Positions 9,605 through 17,764 are shown, numbered from the stretch's first letter. The stretch: DNA of 28,251 bases from Eubacteriales bacterium (GCA_029974035.1 JARKQG010000040.1:1-28251), one strand, 5' to 3'. Translations and numbers: made by a program. Notes: generated by a model from the sequence alone, not told the origin.

Positions 9605-11025
9605 ACGGCTTGGGCAGGCGGGCCTTTGTGCGAAACCTCTCGTTTGCCTTCGCCGCCCAGGCGATATCGCTGCTGCTCAGCGCGCTGACCACGCTGCTGC
9701 TGCCCCGGTTTCTGGGCGTCGAGGCCTACGGATACTGGCAGCTGTTTCTGTTTTACGCCAGCTACGTGGGGTTTTTCCATTTCGGCCTGAACGACGGCGT
9801 GTACCTGAAGTTCGGAGGGACGCCCTACCGCGACATGGACAAGCGGTCGATCGGCGCGCAGTTCCGGTTCGGGATGGCGTTTCAGTCGATTATCGCGCTG
9901 GGTGCCGCGCTGGTGTGCCTGAAGCTGACGCCGGACGGCGCGCGCCGGTTTGTATGGATCGCCACGGCGGTCTACATGCTCCTGTTCAACGCGACGCTGT
10001 ACCTGGGGTACGTATTCCAGGCCGCCAACGAAACCAGGCTGTACTCGATCTCGGTCATCATCGACAAGTGCTTTTTCATGGTGGCGATCGCGGCGCTGCT
10101 TTTAAGCGGGGCGCGCGATTTCCAGACGTACGTGGTTTTGTACCTGGCCGCCAAGGCGGTGTCCCTCGGCTACTGTCTGGTCCGGGGACGGGAAATCGTA
10201 TTTGCCCCGAGGATGCGGGCCGCGGACGCGGCGGCGGAGTCGCTGGCCAGCATCCGGATCGGCGCCAACCTGATGCTGGCCAACATCGCCTCGATGCTGA
10301 TTCTGGGCATCGGCCGCTTCTTTATCGACCGGGCGTGGGGCATCGAGGCCTTCGCCCGATTTTCCCTGTCGCTGCAGCTGACCAGCTTCTTTTTGCAGTT
10401 CATCTCGCAGGTGAGCATCGTGCTGTTCCCGGCGCTCAGAAGGTTGGAGACGGACCGGCAGAAGGAGTTCTTCGGCCTGGCCGGCGACGCGCTGGGCCTG
10501 ATCCTTCCGGCGGTGCTGCTTTTGTACGCGCCGGCGCGGGTCGTCCTGGGGCTGTGGCTGCCCAGATACCAGGAGAGCCTTGCCGGCATGGCGCTGCTTC
10601 TGCCCATCTGCCTTTTCGACGGCAAGATGCAGATGCTGTACAGCACCTTTTTCAAGGTGCTGCGCAGGGAGCGGGCGCTTCTGGCGGTCAACCTGGCGTC
10701 GATGCTGCTCAGCGCGCTTCTGGCGGTGATCGGCGTCCACATCCTGAAGAACCTGCACTTCGTGATCCTGTCGATGGTGGCGTCCGTCGCCTTTCGGAGC
10801 TTGGTTTCGGAGGTCTACCTGTCGCGGCTGATGCGGCGCAAGGTGGGCCTTAACGCCGCGGCGGAGGTGGGGCTGGCGGCGGGGTTCATGCTGCTGTCCT
10901 GGTACCTGCCGCCCTGGCACGCCTTTTTCGCCTACGGCGCGCTGTACGCGGTCTTTCTGTGGTGCGGCCGCGGGCGCGCGCGGCGCGTGGCCGCCGCGCT
11001 CAGGGCCGCGCCCGGGCCGGGATGA
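9601..11025 (+). CDS. Wzx-like polysaccharide flippase (MOP superfamily)
   Basis: A polytopic protein of 474 residues with the 12 to 14 hydrophobic segments of the MOP/MVF family. The opening RNLSFAFAAQAISLLLSAL, then LLPRFLGVEAYGYWQLFLFY, is typical of Wzx: first helix, then the conserved G-x-x-x-Y-G-x-W/Y motif in helix two. It should move undecaprenyl-linked repeat units across the membrane for Wzy. GGGAGGGG lies just upstream of ATG 9601, which overlaps the wzy-like stop. It is the last gene of the run and stops 7 bases before the convergent regulator gene. Only a short TGCGG/CCGCA hairpin (11028-11043) lies between them. Confidence 0.87.
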   Translation: MNGLGRRAFVRNLSFAFAAQAISLLLSALTTLLLPRFLGVEAYGYWQLFLFYASYVGFFHFGLNDGVYLKFGGTPYRDMDKRSIGAQFRFGMAFQSIIALGAALVCLKLTPDGARRFVWIATAVYMLLFNATLYLGYVFQAANETRLYSISVIIDKCFFMVAIAALLLSGARDFQTYVVLYLAAKAVSLGYCLVRGREIVFAPRMRAADAAAESLASIRIGANLMLANIASMLILGIGRFFIDRAWGIEAFARFSLSLQLTSFFLQFISQVSIVLFPALRRLETDRQKEFFGLAGDALGLILPAVLLLYAPARVVLGLWLPRYQESLAGMALLLPICLFDGKMQMLYSTFFKVLRRERALLAVNLASMLLSALLAVIGVHILKNLHFVILSMVASVAFRSLVSEVYLSRLMRRKVGLNAAAEVGLAAGFMLLSWYLPPWHAFFAYGALYAVFLWCGRGRARRVAAALRAAPGPG

Positions 11026-11032
11026 GATGCGG

Positions 11033-11788
11033 TCACAGCCGCACGCTGATCTGCTGGGCGATCATGATCAGCTTGGCGGCGTAGTTCTGGATGGCCTCCT
11101 TTTCAAAGCGCGGGGAGGGGCCCGTGATGCTCATGGCGCCCACCAGGTTGCCGTTGCGGTCGAACACCGGCACGCCGACGCAGCACACGCCGTGCTCGTG
11201 CTCCATGTTGTCGATGCTGTATCCCTGGCGGCGGATGCGGTCCAGTTCCCGCGTCAGGCTGGCGATGTCGGTGATGGTCTGGGCGGTGAAGGATCTCAGC
11301 GACTGGCGGCTCATGGCCCTGGATGCTTCCCCCGGCGGCAGGAAGGCGAGGATCGCCTTGCCCAGCGAGGTGCAGTACATCTCCGCCTGCTCGCCGAGGA
11401 TGCTGCGCACCGCCAGCGACGATACCGGATAGGCCCCCTCCAGGTAGATGATCCTGCCCTCGTTGGGGATGGCGAAGAACACCGTTTCGCCCACCTCGTC
11501 CGCCAGCGCCTGCATGAAGGGCTTGAGCACCTTGTGAAGCCCCAGGTTGAAATTGATGATATAGGAAAGCTCCAGCACCTTGAGCCCCAGGCGATACTTG
11601 CTGGTGCGCTCATCGCGCTCCAGGTAGCCGCTCTGTTCAAAGGTGGAGACGATGTTGTGCACGTTGCTCTTGCACAGGCCCAGCTGGTCCGAGATCTCCG
11701 TGATGCCCAGTTCCGGCGTCTTTGCCGTAAAGCACTCCAGCACGCGCAGCGCCTTTGCCAGGGATTTGACCTTCGGTTCGTCGTACAT
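11033..11788 (-). CDS. IclR-family transcriptional regulator
   Basis: 251 residues. The N-terminal winged helix-turn-helix reads KSLAKALRVLECF, then LGITEISDQLGLCKSNVHNIVSTF and a wing YRLGLKVLELS. The C-terminal GAF-like effector domain has the usual LGKAILAFL and EHEHGVCCVGVPVFDRNG stretches and a final GPSPRF segment. A minus-strand GAGGAGG ribosome site sits 9 bases before ATG 11788. It is divergent from the transport/lyase operon, the usual arrangement for a local regulator of that operon responding to a pathway metabolite. Repressor versus activator cannot be decided here. The effector is likely a sugar acid or keto acid, an inference from IclR, KdgR and similar members. Confidence 0.93.
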   Translation of the reverse strand: MYDEPKVKSLAKALRVLECFTAKTPELGITEISDQLGLCKSNVHNIVSTFEQSGYLERDERTSKYRLGLKVLELSYIINFNLGLHKVLKPFMQALADEVGETVFFAIPNEGRIIYLEGAYPVSSLAVRSILGEQAEMYCTSLGKAILAFLPPGEASRAMSRQSLRSFTAQTITDIASLTRELDRIRRQGYSIDNMEHEHGVCCVGVPVFDRNGNLVGAMSITGPSPRFEKEAIQNYAAKLIMIAQQISVRL

Positions 11789-11812
11789 GTGTCAGTGCCT
11801 CCTCTCGCCCTT

Positions 11813-11841
11813 ATTATAGCAATGCGTTCTGTATGTGTAAA
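11813..11841 (-). promoter_or_regulatory. Promoter of the IclR-family regulator gene
   Basis: Read on the minus strand: TTTACA (11836-11841), a 17-base spacer and a perfect TATAAT (11813-11818). The predicted start is about 20 bases before the ribosome site. Confidence 0.8.
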
Positions 11842-11852
11842 CACCGTTCTGT
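11825..11852. promoter_or_regulatory. Candidate regulator operator: CGTTCTGT direct repeats
   Basis: CGTTCTGT occurs at 11825-11832 and again at 11845-11852, exactly 20 bases apart (two helical turns). The pair lies over the -35 region of the regulator promoter and upstream of the divergent operon promoter. The spacing suggests binding of a dimer or tetramer on one DNA face. That the IclR-type protein binds here is inference. Confidence 0.4.
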
Positions 11853-11915
11853 TTCTTATGTTCAGTTCATCAATCTTTTCGGCGTTCATTCATAAAGAAA
11901 CTTATACATATTTTA

Positions 11916-11945
11916 TTGACTGGGCTTCCTGAATTGTGATACAGT
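11916..11945 (+). promoter_or_regulatory. Promoter of the ABC transporter/lyase operon
   Basis: TTGACT at 11916-11921, an 18-base spacer and TACAGT at 11940-11945, the latter preceded by TGA (extended -10). The -10 is weak, as expected for a regulated promoter. The leader to ATG 12071 is about 120 bases. Confidence 0.55.
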
Positions 11946-12017
11946 AGGGTCGATGTAAAGAATCGCGGCTGTTTTTTACAAAACATCGGCCAGATCCTGC
12001 CCGACCGACGTCACTCT

Positions 12018-12035
12018 GTTCCCAAAAAGAGGAAC
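12018..12035. promoter_or_regulatory. Inverted repeat in the operon leader
   Basis: GTTCC (12018-12022) and GGAAC (12031-12035) flank an 8-base A-rich spacer in the 5' leader of the binding-protein gene. It could be an operator half-site pair or a small RNA hairpin. A second imperfect pair, CGATGT (11951-11956) and ACATCG (11983-11988), lies just upstream. Confidence 0.3.
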
Positions 12036-12070
12036 AACGTTCACCATTATGGAATAGGAGGAATGACCCA

Positions 12071-13360
12071 ATGAAGCGCCTGATCTCCCTGACGCTCACC
12101 ATGCTTCTCGCGCTCAGTCTCCTGACGGGCTCTCTGCCGGGCGCTCTGGCGGAGGCCGCCACTGCCGACCACCCCAAGACCATCACCTTCTGGCACACCT
12201 GGGGCGCGGCCAACCACCCCAACAAGCCCATCGTGGACGAGGTGGTGGCCTTCCTGGAGGACAAGTACGACATCACCATCGAGCAGGACTCCACCGATTT
12301 TGAATCCTACAAGATCAAGCTGGCCACGGCCTACGCCGCCGGCGAAGCGCCGGACATCGCCCGCGGCTGGTCGCTGGGCTTTATGCAGCCCTTTGTGGAG
12401 GGCGGAAAGCTCTTGGCGCTGGACGAGTACATGACCGACGACTTCAAGGCCAAGCTGCTTCCCGGCACCACGGACAACATGACCTTTGACGGCAAGGTGT
12501 ACGGCCTGCCGATGGGCATCACCACGCCCGCGCTGTTCGTCAACCGGCCCATGTTTGAGGAGGCGGGCCTGGAGCTGCCCACCGACTGGGACAAGCTGGT
12601 CACCGCCGTCAAGTACTTCAAGGAAAAGGGCGTCGTGCCCATGGCGCTGGGCGCGAAGGACTATTCCACCCTGGGCATCTACTACGATTCCATCCAGCTG
12701 CGCGCCGCCGGCCCCGAGGCCGTGACCAACGCGCTGATGAAGAAGACGGACTACTCCGCGCCGGAATTTCTGGAGGGCGTCAACAAGCTCAAGGAGCTGA
12801 TCGACATGGGCGCCTTCTCGCCCGCCGCCGCCGGCATGAGCCGAGATGAGTCCGAGGTGGACGTGTTCAACGGCAAGATCCCCATGTACTTCCACGGCAA
12901 CTGGGTGGTCGCCCAGTACTACATGGATTCCTCCAGCGTCAACCCCGACGACATTGAAATTCTGCCCATGCCCGCCTGGGACGGCGCGGCGAGCGACACC
13001 TCCAGCATCATCGGCGGCGTGGGCGACGCGTTCTACGTGAACGCGGATACCGAATACCCCGAGTTTATGACCATGGTGATGCAGGACATGTGCTACGCCT
13101 TCGCCAAGGGCATCTACGAGCGGGGCACCGGCCTTCCCGCCTACACCATCTCCGAGGCCGACACCGCGGACATGAAGCCGCTGTTCAAGAAGATGGTAGA
13201 ATACACCGGCAAGGCCACGTCGCTGACCAACGCCACCGACTTTGTGCTGACCGGTGTGGACGTGGAACAGTTCTACCAGAGCCTGCAGAGCCTTCTGATC
13301 GGCGCGATCACGCCCGAGCAGTACATTGAAAACATGAACGCCATCAACCAGAATACATAA
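12071..13360 (+). CDS. ABC transporter sugar-binding protein (family 1)
   Basis: 429 residues. A signal peptide MKRLISLTLTMLLALSLLTG continues to an ALA cleavage site near residue 27. The mature part starts with the family's KTITFWHTWG strand and contains EAPDIARGWSL and GKVYGLPMGITTPALFVNRP, typical of extracellular solute-binding proteins of the CUT1 carbohydrate class. Near the C-terminus it ends in AITPEQYIENMNAI, the usual closing helix. No cysteine follows the signal peptide, so it lacks the lipobox found in most Gram-positive homologues. AGGAGG is 9 bases before the ATG. It is the first gene of the operon, followed by a strong intercistronic hairpin. The ligand is unknown; the neighbouring lyases suggest a sugar acid or sialic-acid-like compound. 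Confidence 0.9.
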   Translation: MKRLISLTLTMLLALSLLTGSLPGALAEAATADHPKTITFWHTWGAANHPNKPIVDEVVAFLEDKYDITIEQDSTDFESYKIKLATAYAAGEAPDIARGWSLGFMQPFVEGGKLLALDEYMTDDFKAKLLPGTTDNMTFDGKVYGLPMGITTPALFVNRPMFEEAGLELPTDWDKLVTAVKYFKEKGVVPMALGAKDYSTLGIYYDSIQLRAAGPEAVTNALMKKTDYSAPEFLEGVNKLKELIDMGAFSPAAAGMSRDESEVDVFNGKIPMYFHGNWVVAQYYMDSSSVNPDDIEILPMPAWDGAASDTSSIIGGVGDAFYVNADTEYPEFMTMVMQDMCYAFAKGIYERGTGLPAYTISEADTADMKPLFKKMVEYTGKATSLTNATDFVLTGVDVEQFYQSLQSLLIGAITPEQYIENMNAINQNT

Positions 13361-13371
13361 CCGGACGACGC

Positions 13372-13412
13372 GCCGGCACCGCCCGGGCCATCGGGCCCGG
13401 GCGGGCGCCGGC
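13372..13412 (+). other. Very stable intercistronic hairpin
   Basis: An 11-bp GC stem (CCGCCCGGGCC with GGCCCGGGCGG) closes a four-base ATCG loop. It is extended by a further GCCGGC/GCCGGC pairing beyond a small internal loop. No T-run follows, and the permease ribosome site GGGAGGAA starts 9 bases later. Such hairpins after binding-protein genes usually protect the upstream mRNA from 3' exonucleases and raise binding-protein over permease levels. Confidence 0.7.
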
Positions 13413-13432
13413 ATCCGCGCGGGAGGAACGCA

Positions 13433-14311
13433 ATGGACAAGCTGCTTCGGGACAAAAAGGCGATCATTCTGTTTATGCTGCCGGCCACGGCGCTGTTTTT
13501 GGGCGTGATCATCCTGCCGATCCTCATGTCCGCCCGCTACAGCCTGCTGGACTGGAACGGCATGTCCGCCGGAACCTTTGTGGGGCTGGACAACTTTGTG
13601 CGCCTGTTCACCGACGCCAAGGAGGGCTTCATGGCCGCGGCCGTGAATTCCTTCACCTATGCGCTGTGCGCGGTCTTCATCCAGCTGCCCATCGCGCTGA
13701 TCTTTGCGCTGATCCTCGCCTCCGGTGTCAAGGGCGAAAAGCTCTACATCACCGTGTTCTTCGTCCCGGTGCTGATCTCCACCGTGGTGACGGGCCAGCT
13801 GTGGATGCGGGTGTACGACATGCAGTACGGCATCCTGAACCGCCTTCTCAACTTCCTGGGCCTGCACAGCTGGACAAACGCCTGGCTGGCCAACCCCAAG
13901 ACGGCCATGGGCTGCGTGTTTGTCGCGCTGGTGTGGCAGTTCATCGGCTACCACATGCTTTTGATGTACGCCGCGATCAAGACCATTTCCCCCGAAATTT
14001 CCGAAGCCGCCCGGATCGACGGCGCGGGCTTCGTCCAGGCCTCGCTGAGGATCATCATCCCCCTCATCAAGCCCATGATCCGCGTCTGCCTGATCTTCGC
14101 GGTGGTCGGGGCGCTGAAGATGTTCGACCTGGTCTACATCATGACCGGCGGCGGCCCCGCCCGCGCCACGGAGGTGCCCAGCACGCTGATGGTGACGACC
14201 ATCTTCCGCCGGAACCTGTACGGCTACGGCAGCGCGATGGCGGTGTTCATCATACTGGAATGCTTCCTGTTTGCCTACCTCATTCGGAAGAGCGTCAGGG
14301 TGGAGGAATAG
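13433..14311 (+). CDS. ABC sugar transporter permease (MalF/UgpA-like)
   Basis: A 292-residue inner-membrane protein with six predicted helices. The N-terminus DKLLRDKKAIILFMLPATALFL and the cytoplasmic coupling loop EAARIDGAGFVQASLRIIIP (the EAA motif that contacts the ATPase) are diagnostic of the CUT1 MalF-like subunit. The ribosome site GGGAGGAA precedes ATG 13433. It pairs with the MalG-like subunit that follows after 4 bases. No ATP-binding subunit gene is visible in the operon. Many Bacillota CUT1 systems share a multitask MsmK/UgpC-type ATPase encoded elsewhere, which is the likely explanation. Confidence 0.93.
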   Translation: MDKLLRDKKAIILFMLPATALFLGVIILPILMSARYSLLDWNGMSAGTFVGLDNFVRLFTDAKEGFMAAAVNSFTYALCAVFIQLPIALIFALILASGVKGEKLYITVFFVPVLISTVVTGQLWMRVYDMQYGILNRLLNFLGLHSWTNAWLANPKTAMGCVFVALVWQFIGYHMLLMYAAIKTISPEISEAARIDGAGFVQASLRIIIPLIKPMIRVCLIFAVVGALKMFDLVYIMTGGGPARATEVPSTLMVTTIFRRNLYGYGSAMAVFIILECFLFAYLIRKSVRVEE

Positions 14312-14315
14312 CGCG

Positions 14316-15161
14316 ATGACGGCAAAGAAAGAAGGGCGAATCCATCTGCCCGGCATCCTTCTACAGGCCTTCCTGGGGCTGTGGATGCTGATCCAGATCT
14401 TCCCGCTGTACTGGCTGGCGTCGTTTTCCCTGAAGACAAACGACGAGATCTTCTCCTCAAACCCCATTGGCCTGCCCCGCGACTGGCTGTTTTCCAACTA
14501 CTCCGTCGCGCTGTCGGACGCCAAGGTGGGCCTTTACCTGGGCAACAGCGTGCTGGTCACGGGCACCACGATCCTCTTGACACTGCTGTTCGCGCTGATG
14601 GCCTCCTACGCCATGATCCGGATGCGCTGGAAGCTGCGCGGCGCGTCCAGCAGCCTTTTCATGCTGGGGCTGACCATCCCGATCCACGCGTCGCTTCTGC
14701 CCATCTTCCTGATCCTGCGCACGCTGGGCATGGTCAACAGCTACTGGGCGCTGATCATTCCCTATACGGCCTTTGCCATCCCCATGGCCATTTTGATGTT
14801 CTCCGGCTTCATGGCGGACATCCCCTACGAAATGGAGGAATCCGCCTGCATCGACGGCTGCAACATCTACGGCATCATGGTCCGGATTATCCTTCCGCTG
14901 ATGCGTCCGGCGCTGGCCACCGTGTCGATCTTTACCTTCCTGTCCGCGTGGAACGAATTGATGTTTGCCGTCACCTTCATCAGCAAGCAGCAGTACAAGA
15001 CGCTGACGGTGGGCATCAAGACCATGGTGGCGGACTTCGGCGTCCAGTGGGGCCCCATCGGCGCGGGGCTGATGGTGGCAACCATCCCCACGGTGCTGAT
15101 CTATATCTTCCTGAACAAGCAGGTGCAGCAGAGCCTCATCGCCGGCGCGGTCAAGGGATAA
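14316..15161 (+). CDS. ABC sugar transporter permease (MalG/UgpE-like)
   Basis: 281 residues from ATG 14316, which has GGAGGAA 7 bases upstream and lies just after the previous stop. The frame is open further upstream, but that region overlaps the MalF-like gene. Six hydrophobic segments are visible. The sequence has the MalG-class NSVLVTG segment in the first periplasmic half, SYAMIRMRWKLRG, and the EAA coupling loop in the form EESACIDGCNIYGIMVRIILP. A C-terminal QVQQSLIAGAVKG is typical of this subunit. It forms the translocation pore together with the MalF-like permease. Confidence 0.93.
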   Translation: MTAKKEGRIHLPGILLQAFLGLWMLIQIFPLYWLASFSLKTNDEIFSSNPIGLPRDWLFSNYSVALSDAKVGLYLGNSVLVTGTTILLTLLFALMASYAMIRMRWKLRGASSSLFMLGLTIPIHASLLPIFLILRTLGMVNSYWALIIPYTAFAIPMAILMFSGFMADIPYEMEESACIDGCNIYGIMVRIILPLMRPALATVSIFTFLSAWNELMFAVTFISKQQYKTLTVGIKTMVADFGVQWGPIGAGLMVATIPTVLIYIFLNKQVQQSLIAGAVKG

Positions 15162-15163
15162 TC

Positions 15164-15184
15164 GGGCCCGCGCGAGGCGGGCCC
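15164..15184 (+). other. Intercistronic hairpin before the first lyase gene
   Basis: GGGCCCGC (15164-15171) pairs with GCGGGCCC (15177-15184) around a five-base loop. No T-run follows, and an AAGGAG ribosome site starts 4 bases later. It is probably an mRNA-stability or processing element between the transport and enzyme halves of the operon. Confidence 0.55.
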
Positions 15185-15200
15185 CGGAAGGAGCCAAACG

Positions 15201-16121
15201 ATGAAGAACGGATACCCGGTCTTTCGCGGGCAGATGCCCATCCTGCCCACCACCATCACGCCGGAGGGCGAAATCGACGTGGCCAGCCAGCTTCGGCTGA
15301 TCGACTACCTGATGGGCAACGGCGCGGCGGCCATCGGCCACTTGGGCGGCGCGTCGGAATACCACAAGGTGAGCCAGAAGGACAGGGAAACGCTCATCGC
15401 CACGCTGGTGGAGCGGGTGGGCGGCCGGGTGCCCGTCTTTGTGGGCAACACGTCGCTCTCGCTCCGGCAATCCATCGAAAACGCCCGGATCGCGGAAAAG
15501 CTCGGCGCCGACATGCTGATGGTGTGCTCGCCCGTCTTCGGGCGGATCGACCAGCGCCAGCTGTTTGACTACTACCATGCCCTCTCCCAGGAGGTGGCGC
15601 TGCCCATCATCGTGCAGGACACCGGCGCTTCGGCGGATCAGTACACCGCGGACTTCATGCTCCGCCTGATCGACGAGGTGCCCACCGTGGGGTACGCCAA
15701 GACGGAGGGGCCGGATTTTCTGTCCCGCACCTGCGCGCTGCTCGCGGCGGCGAAGGACCGCGTCCAGATCATCGGCGGCGCGGGCGGGTTCCACATGATC
15801 CAGCTGCTGCGTCAGGGGCTGACCGCCTTCATGACCGGCACCGAGGCGTCGGAGATCCATGGCGCGGTGATCCGCGCCTGGCTTCGGGGGGATGTGGACG
15901 GCGCGGTACACACCTACTACACGTCGCTTCTGCCGTATCTGGAGCTTTTCAACATGAACCCCAACGCCATGCTGAAGTACATGCTCAAAAAGCGCGGATT
16001 CGTCGCCAATGCGGCGCTGCTGTTCCCGGACGAGACCCAGCCGGTGAGCGATGTGGTGCTGCGGGAGTTTGAGTGGATCGCCGCGCGCATCGCGGAAAAC
16101 AAAATCGGGCTGGTGAAATGA
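15201..16121 (+). CDS. DHDPS/NAL-superfamily aldolase (atypical active site)
   Basis: A 306-residue TIM-barrel lyase of the dihydrodipicolinate synthase / N-acetylneuraminate lyase superfamily. Members cleave or form 2-keto acids through a lysine Schiff base. The lysine is K167 in VGYAKTEGP. The usual GTTGE-type loop appears as HLGGASEYHK near residues 48-56. The tyrosine expected two strands earlier (YNVP in DapA) is replaced: the segment reads LPIIVQDTGASADQ, with Q139 at the aligned place. That argues against true DHDPS. Related family members with an I-Q-D at this place exist and are of unassigned specificity. AAGGAG is 7 bases before ATG 15201. The stop overlaps the esterase start as ATGA. 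A sugar-acid keto-aldolase role fits the context. Confidence 0.85.
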   Translation: MKNGYPVFRGQMPILPTTITPEGEIDVASQLRLIDYLMGNGAAAIGHLGGASEYHKVSQKDRETLIATLVERVGGRVPVFVGNTSLSLRQSIENARIAEKLGADMLMVCSPVFGRIDQRQLFDYYHALSQEVALPIIVQDTGASADQYTADFMLRLIDEVPTVGYAKTEGPDFLSRTCALLAAAKDRVQIIGGAGGFHMIQLLRQGLTAFMTGTEASEIHGAVIRAWLRGDVDGAVHTYYTSLLPYLELFNMNPNAMLKYMLKKRGFVANAALLFPDETQPVSDVVLREFEWIAARIAENKIGLVK

Positions 16122-16798
16122 TGGAACGCACGATCCTCTGCTTTGGCGATTCCAACACCTGGGGCTTCGTGCCGGGAACCGGCGCGCGTCATGACCGGGA
16201 AAAGCGCTGGCCGGGCGTGCTGGCCGCACATCTGGGCGGCGGCTACCGGGTGGTGGAGGACGGCGTCAACGGGCGCACCACCGTGCGGGACGACCCGGAG
16301 GAGGACGGCAAAAACGGCCTCAGGCAGCTGCCCGCGGCCATCCTGCGGGCCGGGCCGGACCTCGTGATCCTCGCACTGGGCGCCAACGACCTGAAGCGCG
16401 TGTATAACGCCACCGCGCGCATGGCCGCCGAGGGCGCCGGCCAGCTGATCGAGGCGGCCCGCGCCGCGCGCCCGGAGGCCGCCGTGCTGCTGCTGGCGCC
16501 CGCGCCCTTCGGCCCCGGCATCGCAGACCGGGGGCCCCGGTACAATTTCCGAAACCCGGAAATCGACACCTACCGGGAATCCCTCCGGTTCGGGGCGGAG
16601 TATGCGCGCGTCGCCCGCCTGAAGGGGGCGCACTTTCTGAACGCGGGGGACTTTGCCGCCGCGTCCGATGCGGACAGCCTGCACCTGGACGAAAAAGACC
16701 ACCTTCGCCTGGGCGAGGCCGTCGCGCGGGCGGTAAAGGGCCTTTTTGAGCCGGGCCCCGCCGCGCGCGGCGGCCTGAACGGACACGGGCATAAATGA
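16118..16798 (+). CDS. SGNH/GDSL-family esterase
   Basis: 226 residues. Two adjacent ATGs (16118 and 16121) are possible starts; the first overlaps the preceding stop as ATGA. All four SGNH blocks are visible: FGDSNTWG near the N-terminus with the nucleophilic Ser12, DGVNGRT with the oxyanion-hole Gly, LGANDL with the Asn, and DSLHLD with the catalytic Asp-His pair. There is no signal peptide, so it is cytoplasmic. The GDSN-TWG form resembles arylesterases and acetylesterases. Within an uptake and lyase operon the likely job is removing an O-acyl group from the imported sugar before aldol cleavage. The exact substrate is unknown. Confidence 0.88.
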   Translation: MMERTILCFGDSNTWGFVPGTGARHDREKRWPGVLAAHLGGGYRVVEDGVNGRTTVRDDPEEDGKNGLRQLPAAILRAGPDLVILALGANDLKRVYNATARMAAEGAGQLIEAARAARPEAAVLLLAPAPFGPGIADRGPRYNFRNPEIDTYRESLRFGAEYARVARLKGAHFLNAGDFAAASDADSLHLDEKDHLRLGEAVARAVKGLFEPGPAARGGLNGHGHK

Positions 16799-16810
16799 AG
16801 GAGATTTGAC

Positions 16811-17728
16811 ATGATGAATACGTTCCCCGGCGGCGTCTGGCCCGTCATGCTGACCCCGTTCACCCGGCTAAACGCGCTGGACGAGGCGGCCCTCGCCGCG
16901 CTGACCGACTGGTACATCCGCCAGGGCGCTTCCGGGCTCTTTGCCGTATGCCAATCCAGCGAGATGTTTTTTCTGTCGCTGGCGGAGCGCGTGCGCGCCG
17001 CGGAAGTGGTGGTTCGCGCCGCGGCCGGCCGCGTGCCGGTGATCGCCTCCGGGCACATCTCGGATGCGGAGCAGGCGCAAATTGACGAGCTGCGCGCCAT
17101 GAGCCGCACCGGCGTTCAGGCGCTCATCCTCATCACCAACCGGATGGCGGGCGAGGACGAGTCGGACGGATTGTGGCGCGAGCGCACCCGGCGGCTGATG
17201 GAGGCGCTGCCCGGGGATCTGCCGCTGGGGCTTTACGAGTGTCCCTATCCGTACAAGCGGCTCGTGTCGACGGAGAACCTGGCCTGGGCGGCGGGTACCG
17301 GGCGCTTCTGCTTTATGAAGGACACCTGCTGCGACGCCGCGCTCATCCGGGCGCGCACAGGGGTCCTTGCCGGGAGCGTCATGAAGCTGTACAACGCCAA
17401 CAGTACCACGCTGCTCGCCTCGCTCCGCGACGGCGCGGCGGGGTACAGCGGTGTAATGGCCAACTTCCACCCGGCGCTCTATCATTGGCTGTGCGGCCAC
17501 ACCGGGCATCCGGACGCCGCGCGCGTCAGCGATTTTCTGAGCGTGGCGGCGCTGATCGAGCGCCAGTGCTATCCGGTGAACGCCAAGTACCACGTGAGCG
17601 CCCTCGAGGGGCTGAACATGACCCTTCACAGCCGCGTGCGAAGCGAGGCGGAGATGACCGACACCTTCCGCGACGAGGTGGCCGCCCTCGACAGGATGGC
17701 CCGCCGGTTGGGCGCATCCCTGGGATAG
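16811..17728 (+). CDS. DHDPS/NAL-superfamily aldolase (second copy)
   Basis: 305 residues with AAGGAG 7 bases before ATG 16811. The Schiff-base lysine is K170 in FCFMKDTCCD, and the conserved tyrosine is Y142 in LGLYECPYPYKR, so this copy keeps the catalytic pair that the upstream paralogue lacks. The N-terminal GGVWPVMLTPFT and GASGLFAVCQSSEMFFLS are characteristic of a Bacillota subgroup annotated only as dihydrodipicolinate-synthase family. The two copies are clearly diverged from one another, so they probably act on different substrates or different steps. It is the last gene of the operon. Confidence 0.9.
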   Translation: MMNTFPGGVWPVMLTPFTRLNALDEAALAALTDWYIRQGASGLFAVCQSSEMFFLSLAERVRAAEVVVRAAAGRVPVIASGHISDAEQAQIDELRAMSRTGVQALILITNRMAGEDESDGLWRERTRRLMEALPGDLPLGLYECPYPYKRLVSTENLAWAAGTGRFCFMKDTCCDAALIRARTGVLAGSVMKLYNANSTTLLASLRDGAAGYSGVMANFHPALYHWLCGHTGHPDAARVSDFLSVAALIERQCYPVNAKYHVSALEGLNMTLHSRVRSEAEMTDTFRDEVAALDRMARRLGASLG

Positions 17729-17764
17729 TTCCAAAGCGGCGCCGCCCGGCGGTATCCAAACCAT

